A stretch of 55,561 bases of DNA from Bacteroidales bacterium (GTDB lineage Bacteria; Bacteroidota; Bacteroidia; Bacteroidales; F082). Below the pieces are notes generated by a model that saw only the letters and a program-made list of their open reading frames with translations, did not search any database and was not told the origin of the DNA. Shown here one piece after another: positions 48,901 through 55,561 of this stretch; position 1 is the stretch's first letter; every line of letters starts with the position of its first letter. A program made the translations under genes and the position numbers. The stretch spans positions 1 to 55,561 of the forward strand of contig JAGBVS010000176.1 in the NCBI GenBank assembly GCA_017630195.1, read 5' to 3'.

Positions 48901-50937
48901 TTAAAGTTTCACAACCTTACGTGTAGCTGTTCCGTTTTCTGTGTTTACTTGAACGAAATAGATACCTGTGTTGTAGTCGCTCATGTTGATTTCAACATTG
49001 TTGCTTCTTACTTCGATTTTTTCAACCAATACGCCTACGCTGTTGTAAACGCTTACACTGTTGATGTTTTCGCTGTTAACACTAACAACGTCTTTAACAG
49101 GGTTAGGGTAGATATTCAAATTGCTTTCTTTGATTTCTGTTACGTTAACGCCTGAAGCGATTTTTTTGACAACGCCTACTGATGTCTTTCCGTTTTCGTA
49201 TAAAGCTACAACTTCTATTGAATGGTCTTTGTCGTCGTAGATACTTTCAACTATTTCTTCGTTGACGTATGATAATCCAGTGTAGTTTGTTTCTACTAAT
49301 TGTCCGTCAATGTAAATGTTATATCCTGTAGGATTTCCTGTTTCAACTTCCCAGCTTGCTTCGAGAGATGTCTCTGTGAGGTTTGCTGTCATGTTTTTAA
49401 CAGGATATGCGTGTTCTGTATATTCGTAAGCGAAGTGGCTGTTATAAACTTCTTTGCTGTTATAGTCTTGTAACCACAATGCTACTTCCAAGTCGTTCAT
49501 GTCTTCAACATTTGTTGATGACATATCGAAAGAGAACTCTAAGCGTTGGTATTCGCCAGCGTTGATTGACATTTCGTTGCCGTTAGCTCCGTCTAACATC
49601 TTCATCATAACGTGGTGGAATTCTGTTTCGCCGTTGCTTCCAACGTTGCCTGTTGTTACTTTTTCGTTAATTGCGATGAAAGCTCTTACGTTTTCCATTT
49701 GTACGTATGACATGAAGTCGGCTGTAACGTTGATAGTATTGCCTTCAACATTGAAAGCGCCTCTTACGTCAGCATAAGCTGGAGTTTCTAAGCTTTGAAT
49801 TAAATTGTTTTCTGTCACAGCTGCATAACCTTGGCTTGCTCCATCGAGGAATGCCATAGGAACGCCGTCAACGCCGTAGTAAAATCTTCTTGTTCCGCCT
49901 TCTTCTGTGTAATATGGGTCGCCGTTGCCAGGCCAGTTCATTTGGTATTTAACGTATGAGAATTGTCCAGGGTAGTTGGCTGTGAGTTGATTCATGGCGT
50001 AGTTGACAGAGACACATGGTCCGCATGTTGAACTTGAGAAGTGTTCAATCATAGGGATTCTGTTTGTGTTGCCCATGGCGACGTATAATTTTTTGCTTAA
50101 GAAGTTGTTGCTTTGATCATCGTCGCTTGTGTTGTTGACGGATATAATATTGACAGGTATGCTATAAGTACCAGGATTTAATGTGATTGATTCTGAGAAA
50201 GTGAATTGTTTTTTCTCCATCGGAGCGAGGTTGGCTGTGAATGTTTCTGGTGACATTGTGCCGCAGAAACCGTCGCCAACGTTTTCTGTTTCAGCTTCGA
50301 AAGATTCTATAGTTGTTTTACCTATGTTTTGTACTGTGAAGGTGATGTCGAGTTCGCCTTTATCCATTATAGTTGGAATGTCGATGCTAACCAATCTGAG
50401 GTCGAGGTTTTCTAATGTGAAGACTTCGATGTCGTCGAAATACCAGTTGTTGATGTTGTATGAATTACCGCTGAAATAGATACATATTTTAACATTGTTT
50501 TTACCCATATCAGTTGTAGAAATGATTTCACTTACAGAATATTGTCCTGATGTAGAATAGTTTTGTTCCCATGCTGAGTTCCAGTTTATTCCATCAGATG
50601 ATGTAGCGATGCCGATAGCACTTGTGCCGCCATAATTGTCGAAATAGTGTTTGAAAGATACAGCAAGACTTTCAACATTTGTAAGGTCGAGAGCTGGTGA
50701 TACGAAACGAGAAACGCCATTGAATTGTGGATTCCAGTAAAGCAATAATTCGTTTGCTGCACCTCCTGCTTTGTTGCTTGATGCTATTGACCAGTTGTCG
50801 GATCCTAAGCCGTTAATGGTCCAGCCGGAAGGTAATGTTTCACCGTCAAATGCTTCGTTAATCAAAGTGGCTCTGCTTTGTGCAAACATTGTCACAGAAA
50901 GCAATAATGCTAATGTAAATAGTAAAGTTTTTTTCAT
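48901..50937 (-). CDS. T9SS cargo with choice-of-anchor J and Omp28/thioredoxin-like domain (CGPC)
   Basis: The 678 residues have signal peptide (MKKTLLFTLALLLSVTMFAQ), anchor J (about 24-175, NNWYFDDIEV), CARDB-like (about 178-288) with an extra cysteine at 225, thioredoxin-like with C305-G-P-C308 and GVP, FN3, and a sorting domain (NIYPNPVKDVVSV to RKVVKL). It is the closest relative of the next gene (51184): their sorting domains share most positions, including GVLVEKIEVRSNN against GVLVERIEVRSNN, so they come from a recent duplication. Confidence 0.87.
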   Translation of the reverse strand: MKKTLLFTLALLLSVTMFAQSRATLINEAFDGETLPSGWTINGLGSDNWSIASSNKAGGAANELLLYWNPQFNGVSRFVSPALDLTNVESLAVSFKHYFDNYGGTSAIGIATSSDGINWNSAWEQNYSTSGQYSVSEIISTTDMGKNNVKICIYFSGNSYNINNWYFDDIEVFTLENLDLRLVSIDIPTIMDKGELDITFTVQNIGKTTIESFEAETENVGDGFCGTMSPETFTANLAPMEKKQFTFSESITLNPGTYSIPVNIISVNNTSDDDQSNNFLSKKLYVAMGNTNRIPMIEHFSSSTCGPCVSVNYAMNQLTANYPGQFSYVKYQMNWPGNGDPYYTEEGGTRRFYYGVDGVPMAFLDGASQGYAAVTENNLIQSLETPAYADVRGAFNVEGNTINVTADFMSYVQMENVRAFIAINEKVTTGNVGSNGETEFHHVMMKMLDGANGNEMSINAGEYQRLEFSFDMSSTNVEDMNDLEVALWLQDYNSKEVYNSHFAYEYTEHAYPVKNMTANLTETSLEASWEVETGNPTGYNIYIDGQLVETNYTGLSYVNEEIVESIYDDKDHSIEVVALYENGKTSVGVVKKIASGVNVTEIKESNLNIYPNPVKDVVSVNSENINSVSVYNSVGVLVEKIEVRSNNVEINMSDYNTGIYFVQVNTENGTATRKVVKL

Positions 50938-51054
50938 AATACTTATTTTAATATGTGATTCACTTGAAATATTTATTGCTGCAAATATTATAATTTAATT
51001 TCAAAAAAACAAGAGCTTTTTTTAGGAAAAACGTAAATTGGAATTTGTTTTTTT

Positions 51055-51078
51055 AGACATACTTTTGTATGTCTCTAC
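51055..51078. repeat. Small GTCTCTAC palindrome
   Basis: AGACATAC, TTTT and GTATGTCT form a perfect stem, followed by CTAC; it resembles the elements at 33020 and 45650. Confidence 0.5.
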
Positions 51079-51113
51079 ACGAGATTCGTTTATAAAATAG
51101 CAGCAAAAAAATA

Positions 51114-51143
51114 AAGCTCAGAATCCGAGGATTCTGAGCTTTT
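51114..51143. terminator. Terminator after the 51184 gene
   Basis: AAGCTCAGAATCC and its complement are separated by two bases, with A-rich and T-rich flanks. It suits the minus-strand gene ending at 51184, followed by TTTATTTTTTT on that strand. Confidence 0.85.
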
Positions 51144-51183
51144 ATCTTTAGACCACTTGTAGTCTTGTGGTCTTGTAGTCTTA

Positions 51184-53220
51184 TCAAAGTTTAACAACTT
51201 TACGGCTTACAACGTTTTCGTTTGATTCTACTTGGATGAAGTAGATACCTGTGTTGTAGTCGTTCATGTTGATTTCAGCATTGTTGCTTCTAACTTCAAT
51301 TCTTTCAACTAAAACGCCGATGCTGTTGTAAATGCTTACGCTGTTGATATTTTCACCGCTAACTCTTACAACGTCCTTAACAGGGTTAGGATAGATGTTT
51401 AAGTTATCTTCAGCTTCGTTTTCCATTACGCTAACGTCATTGCTGTTGAATTTCTTAACAATGCCTACAGATGATTTGCCACCTTCATATAATGCTATAA
51501 CTTCAACCAATAATATTTGTTTGCTTGATTCATAGCTTATTGATGTTGATGATGTGTTTTCAACTAAAGAACCGTCAACATAAACTTTGTAGCCTGTTGG
51601 AGTTGATTGAGCTGGAGCGTCCCATGCAAATGTTCTTGTGCCTTTAGCTGATGCTGTTTCTCTTAAATTTTCAACTGGGTAGCAGTGGCCTGTATATTCG
51701 TAAGCGTATTTACTGTTGTAAACTTCTTTGTTGCCTAAGTTTTGTAACCATAATGAAACTTCGAGGTCGTTCATTTCTTCAACGTTTGTTGATGACATAT
51801 CGAATGAGAATTCGAGTCTTTGGTATTCACCTGGGTTGATGCTGATGTTGTTGCCGTTAGCACCGTCTAACATTTTCATCATAACGTGGTTGAATGATGT
51901 TTCACCATTGCTGCCAACGTTTTCTGTTGTTACTTTTTCGTTTACAGAGACGAAAGCTGCTACGTTTTCTAATTTAACGTATGACATGAAGTCGGCTGTG
52001 ACGTTGATTGTGTTGCCTTCAACATTGAAAGCACCTCTGATGTTAGTATAAGCTGGTTTGCTGTTTTCAATGTCTAACATGTTTTGAGCCATGCTTGTGT
52101 TAACGTAAGAACCATTGAAGAAAACTGTAGGAACAGCGTCGCAAGCATAGTAAGCTCTTCTTATGCCGCCTTCTTCTGTGTAATATGGGTCACCTGTGCC
52201 AGGCCAGTTCATTTGGTATTTTGTATAAGTGAATTTGCCAGGGTTGTTTGTTGTGAGTTGGCTCATTGTGTAGTTTACAGAAACACATGGTCCGCATGTT
52301 GAACTTGTGAAATGTTCGATCATAGTTGTTCTTTGTGAGCTGCCCCATGCTGCGAAAATGTTTTTGTCTAATGAGTTGTTGCTTGCATCTCCGTCAACTT
52401 CGCCGTTAACGCTGTTGATTTCTACAGTTATGTTATAATATTCATCTTGTGGTTGAGCTAAGAATGTTGCATTGCTTAAGTAGCTGAATGCAATTTGTCT
52501 TGTTTCAAATGGAGCTAATGTTTGGTCGATTGTTGCTACTACTGCTTCGTCCCAGCCTGTAACGTTTACTGATGCTTCGAAGTAGTTAACGATTGTCTTA
52601 CCAACGTTTTGTACTGTGAAAACTATTTCTGTTTCTCCTGTAGGGATGATTTCTGGTGTGTCGATGCTGACGAGTTTAACGTCTATGTCTTCTTGTGTGA
52701 AGATTTCGAAGTCGTCGAAGCTCCAGCTGTTGATGTTGTATGAGTTGCCTTCGTAGAATAAGCAGAATAAAACGCTGCTCTTACCCATATCAGGAGTTGT
52801 TATTACTTGGTTGATATTAGCACCACCAGACATGTTGTATGATTGTTCCCAACCTGTATTCCATGTGTTGCCACCATCTGATGATGTTGCGATACCGATT
52901 TTACTTGCATCACCGTAGTTGTCGAGATAATGTCTGAATGAAACAACAACTTCTTCAACGTTTGTTAAGTCAACAGGGTTCATCACGATACGTGATACTC
53001 CGTCGAAACTTGGGTTGTAGTATAAGTATAATTCGTTTGGTGTACCGCCAGCATTGTTTGTTGATGAAATTGACCAGCTGTTGGTGCCTTTGCCTTGGAT
53101 TGACCATCCAGCAGGAAAATCGCTGCCGTCAAAAGATTCTTGGATGAGACCTGCTCTGTTTTGTGCAAACATTACTGTTGAAAGTAATAATGCCAATGTA
53201 AATAGTAAAGTTTTTCTCAT
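51184..53220 (-). CDS. T9SS cargo with choice-of-anchor J and Omp28/thioredoxin-like domain (CGPC)
   Basis: The 678 residues carry signal peptide (MRKTLLFTLALLLSTVMFAQ), anchor J (about 24-176), CARDB-like (about 180-293), thioredoxin-like with C309-G-P-C312 and AVP in the cis-proline place, FN3 (YPVENLRETASAKGTRTFAW), and a sorting domain (NIYPNPVKDVVRV to RKVVKL). Differences from its near twin at 48901 are concentrated in the CARDB-like and FN3 parts, while the thioredoxin-like and sorting parts are kept. A TATATTTG box lies 37 bases upstream. Confidence 0.87.
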   Translation of the reverse strand: MRKTLLFTLALLLSTVMFAQNRAGLIQESFDGSDFPAGWSIQGKGTNSWSISSTNNAGGTPNELYLYYNPSFDGVSRIVMNPVDLTNVEEVVVSFRHYLDNYGDASKIGIATSSDGGNTWNTGWEQSYNMSGGANINQVITTPDMGKSSVLFCLFYEGNSYNINSWSFDDFEIFTQEDIDVKLVSIDTPEIIPTGETEIVFTVQNVGKTIVNYFEASVNVTGWDEAVVATIDQTLAPFETRQIAFSYLSNATFLAQPQDEYYNITVEINSVNGEVDGDASNNSLDKNIFAAWGSSQRTTMIEHFTSSTCGPCVSVNYTMSQLTTNNPGKFTYTKYQMNWPGTGDPYYTEEGGIRRAYYACDAVPTVFFNGSYVNTSMAQNMLDIENSKPAYTNIRGAFNVEGNTINVTADFMSYVKLENVAAFVSVNEKVTTENVGSNGETSFNHVMMKMLDGANGNNISINPGEYQRLEFSFDMSSTNVEEMNDLEVSLWLQNLGNKEVYNSKYAYEYTGHCYPVENLRETASAKGTRTFAWDAPAQSTPTGYKVYVDGSLVENTSSTSISYESSKQILLVEVIALYEGGKSSVGIVKKFNSNDVSVMENEAEDNLNIYPNPVKDVVRVSGENINSVSIYNSIGVLVERIEVRSNNAEINMNDYNTGIYFIQVESNENVVSRKVVKL

Positions 53221-53257
53221 AATGTGAAATTTAAATTTAAGTTAAAAAATTAAGTCG

Positions 53258-53265
53258 CAAATATA
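53258..53265 (-). promoter_or_regulatory. -7 box of the 51184 gene
   Basis: The minus strand reads TATATTTG, matching TAnnTTTG. Confidence 0.5.
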
Positions 53266-53333
53266 TGTTATTTTTTGACATGATATAGTGACATATAAAA
53301 ATATTAATATAATACAAGAACTTATAAAAGACT

Positions 53334-55385
53334 TTATTTAACGATAATCTTCTTCGTTATTTTGTCGTTTTCAGTTTGTATGTCAATGATATAAATTCCA
53401 GTGTTATAATCTGAAGTGTTGATTTCTATTTCGTCAGAATTAGCTTCTATTACATTAATTAAGATTCCTAAATAGTTATATATCTTAACTATTTTGAAAT
53501 CAGAACTATGAGCTTTAATCTTGACGAAATCCTTAGCTGGGTTAGGGTAGATGCTTAATGATATTTCTTCCTTTTCATTAATATTGACCCAATTGCTGAT
53601 AATGATGTTCAACGCGCCTACTGATGTCATTTCGTTTTCATAAACAGCAACAACTTCAGCAATATGTGTTTTGCCGTCTAAAACGTCTTCGTTGAAATCA
53701 GTGGTAGAATATGATAATCCTGTATGGTTTTCTTTTATCAGTTCTCCATCGATGTAGATGTCATATCCTGTTGGAGCGCCTTGTTCAGGAGTTTCCCATT
53801 GAAGTGATAATGTGCTGAGGTCGTCGCTTATTCCGGCCATCATATTTCTGACAGGGTAGCAGTGCTCGGTATATTCGTAGGCGAAATGGCTGTTGTAAAT
53901 CTCTCCAGTCACATAATTCTGTAACCATAAAGAGACTTCAAGGTCGTTCATTTCTTCAACGTTTGTCGATGACATATCATAAGTGAATTCTAATCTTTGA
54001 TATTCGCCGGCATTGATGTCCATTACGTTGCCTGTAGGTGAATCTAACGCTTTCATGAAGATATGACGGAATTCTGTCTCTCCGTTTGAACCAACATTAC
54101 CTGTTGTGACTTTCTCGTTGACGGTAACGAAAGCTCTGACATTTTCCATCTTGATATATGACATGAAGTCGGCAGTGATATTGATTACGTTGCCTTCAAC
54201 TTTAAAAGCTCCTCTTACGTTGGCGACAGAAGGTGTTTCGTAACTTGCATCCAAAGCTTCTTGTGTCACGATGGTGTATTCTTGCCAGATGCCGTCGAGA
54301 TATAACATAGGAACTGCGTCAACTTGATAATATCCAGCTCTTCCAGCGACTTCGTTGAAATAATAAGGGTCGCCTATGCCTGGAAAGTTGACAGGATATT
54401 TTGTGTAAGTGTATCTTCCTGGATTGGCGTTGGTTATTTCTAACATCATGGCGTTGGCATTGACGCATGGTCCGCATGTGGAACTGGAAAAATGTTCTAT
54501 CATAGGAATCTTCTGTGCATAACCCATTCCGACATTCAAGTCTTTTTCCATATAGTTGTTGTCTTCGTTGATGTCTGACGTTCCATTGACGCTGACTATC
54601 TCAATAGGCATGACGTATGTTCCAGGTGAAAGGAAAATTTTTTCTGTGAATGTAAGTTTATAAGTATCTAACGACTCAATGTTAACGTTGAAGGTTTGAG
54701 ATATGACAGCTTCATCGTTAAAGAAGTCTTTGAATGTAGCTTCTATTGTTTCTATTGTCGTTGCTCCCATGTTTTGTACGGTAAATGAAATTTCATTGTA
54801 TCCGTAGTTGATCATTTCAGGAACATCGATGCTGACAATTTCCAAGTCGAGATTGTCTTGCGTAGAGATTTGCAAATCATCGAAGTACCATCCGTTCATG
54901 GTGTATGATGCTCCTTCGTAAAATATTGAGAAGAGAACATTTTCTTTTCCAATATCAGGAGTTGAGACGAGCTGATACACTTCGTAGCTTCCTGTTGTTC
55001 CGAAAGTTTCTGACCAACCGACATTCCATGTGCTGCCGTTGTCGGATGAAGTTGCGATGCCGAGTGTGTATTCGTTGATTTGGTTATCTAAATAATGTTT
55101 AAAGTTAACCACAACCTCATTGATGCCGCTGAGGTCGATAGGCTTTGTTATCACTCTTGAGCTGCCTGTCAAAATCGGCCACCATGATAAGCAAAGTTCG
55201 TTGGCAGAACCGCCTGCGTTATTAGTCTGAGAGATGACCCAATTGTCGGCACCAGTTTCTGAAGTAGTCCATCCTTCAGGAAGAGATGTAGAATCAAAAG
55301 TCTCGTTCAATAAAATCGCTCTGTTTTGAGCGAACATCATCGTAGAAAACAATAATGCAATAGTAAGTAGTATAGCTTTTTTCAT
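53334..55385 (-). CDS. T9SS cargo with choice-of-anchor J and Omp28/thioredoxin-like domain (CGPC)
   Basis: The 683 residues have signal peptide (MKKAILLTIALLFSTMMFAQ), anchor J (about 24-176, NGWYFDDLQI), CARDB-like (about 180-288), thioredoxin-like with C304-G-P-C307 and AVP, FN3 with QGAPTGYDIYIDGE, and a sorting domain (SIYPNPAKDFVKI to KKIIVK). It follows the partial tenth array gene, from which a repeat hairpin separates it; no promoter box of its own was seen. Confidence 0.87.
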   Translation of the reverse strand: MKKAILLTIALLFSTMMFAQNRAILLNETFDSTSLPEGWTTSETGADNWVISQTNNAGGSANELCLSWWPILTGSSRVITKPIDLSGINEVVVNFKHYLDNQINEYTLGIATSSDNGSTWNVGWSETFGTTGSYEVYQLVSTPDIGKENVLFSIFYEGASYTMNGWYFDDLQISTQDNLDLEIVSIDVPEMINYGYNEISFTVQNMGATTIETIEATFKDFFNDEAVISQTFNVNIESLDTYKLTFTEKIFLSPGTYVMPIEIVSVNGTSDINEDNNYMEKDLNVGMGYAQKIPMIEHFSSSTCGPCVNANAMMLEITNANPGRYTYTKYPVNFPGIGDPYYFNEVAGRAGYYQVDAVPMLYLDGIWQEYTIVTQEALDASYETPSVANVRGAFKVEGNVINITADFMSYIKMENVRAFVTVNEKVTTGNVGSNGETEFRHIFMKALDSPTGNVMDINAGEYQRLEFTYDMSSTNVEEMNDLEVSLWLQNYVTGEIYNSHFAYEYTEHCYPVRNMMAGISDDLSTLSLQWETPEQGAPTGYDIYIDGELIKENHTGLSYSTTDFNEDVLDGKTHIAEVVAVYENEMTSVGALNIIISNWVNINEKEEISLSIYPNPAKDFVKIKAHSSDFKIVKIYNYLGILINVIEANSDEIEINTSDYNTGIYIIDIQTENDKITKKIIVK

Positions 55386-55408
55386 AATATTTTTTTATTA
55401 GAAATTCA

Positions 55409-55499
55409 GAAAAAGAGGAATAGAGTTAAAGAGGGACTATAGGGACAGAGTTAAGATACTCTCAACTCTTTAGCCCCTATAGTCCCTCTTATCCTTCAA
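55409..55499. repeat. Repeat hairpin between array genes
   Basis: AGAGGGACTATAGGG near 55430 pairs perfectly with CCCTATAGTCCCTCT near 55480. Inside it AGAGTT pairs with AACTCT. It is the same kind of structure, with the same AGGGAC words, as 39555-39632 and the terminator at 8956. Confidence 0.75.
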
Positions 55500-55505
55500 A
55501 AATTC

Positions 55506-55561
55506 TTATTTCTTAATAACCTTCTTTACAAGGTTTCCGTTTTCTGTCTGAACGTTAACGA
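55506..55561 (-). CDS. C-terminal end of a further T9SS cargo (tenth array member)
   Basis: The frame entering from the right edge reads VNVQTENGNLVKKVIKK and stops. That is the last strand and basic tail of the T9SS sorting domain in its neighbours (compare VQVNTENGTATRKVVKL). The rest lies outside the window, so the array continues beyond it. Confidence 0.85.
   Translation of the reverse strand, partial: VNVQTENGNLVKKVIKK

Overview
The window looks like a chromosomal piece of an AT-rich member of the Bacteroidales (Bacteroidetes), probably an uncultured gut-type anaerobe; I cannot name a genus. The evidence is a fumarate reductase/succinate dehydrogenase pair of the Bacteroidetes type, tryptophanase, many proteins ending in a type IX secretion (T9SS) type A sorting domain (a YPNP-type motif, then a beta domain ending in a basic tail), OmpA proteins with a GYASPEG-type motif, BspA-like leucine-rich repeats, and repeated promoter -7 boxes of the form TAnnTTTG, mostly TATCTTTG.

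Layout. 0-4.4 kb holds core metabolism: the end of frdA, frdB, tnaA, an MntP-like membrane protein and queD. 4.4-8.9 kb is one very large T9SS cargo with two cleaved-adhesin (choice-of-anchor J) domains. 9.2-10.2 kb is a single Fic AMP-transferase gene behind three operator-like repeats. 10.4-14.7 kb carries an ABC-F ATPase, SppA and FolK. 14.8-19.6 kb is an outer-membrane/OmpA cluster that includes a double beta-barrel. 19.7-22.9 kb is a TrmH-family methyltransferase divergent from mutS. 23-28.6 kb is a giant BspA-like protein plus a small protein with a sortase-type tail. 28.8-29.2 kb is a duplicated tRNA-Gly/tRNA-Leu unit whose last Leu copy is a deletion remnant. 29.5-32.9 kb has a YitT-type membrane protein and two paralogous papain-fold proteases.

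33-55.5 kb is the most distinctive part. It is a same-strand array of ten T9SS cargo genes, the last cut by the window edge. Eight encode the same secreted architecture: signal peptide, choice-of-anchor J domain, CARDB-like domain, Omp28/thioredoxin-like domain with a CxxC, fibronectin type III module(s), and sorting domain. One member consists only of four fibronectin modules with regularly placed cysteine pairs. The array is interrupted by an AAA ATPase/DUF4143 gene with palindromic operator-like repeats and by a DUF975 membrane protein.

Intergenic DNA is unusually structured. Degenerate 7-9 bp tandem words recur, many fold into hairpins, and a composite module of about 150-190 bp appears in the same word order upstream of three unrelated genes, with partial copies at two more sites. 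The module ends in a TATCTTTG promoter. Its copies flank the Fic gene and the ATPase gene on both sides, so these two behave like small cassettes. A GTCTCTAC-ended palindrome family and a GC-rich REP-like element occur in the same spaces.

All calls come from reading the sequence and recalled family knowledge; no database search was run.
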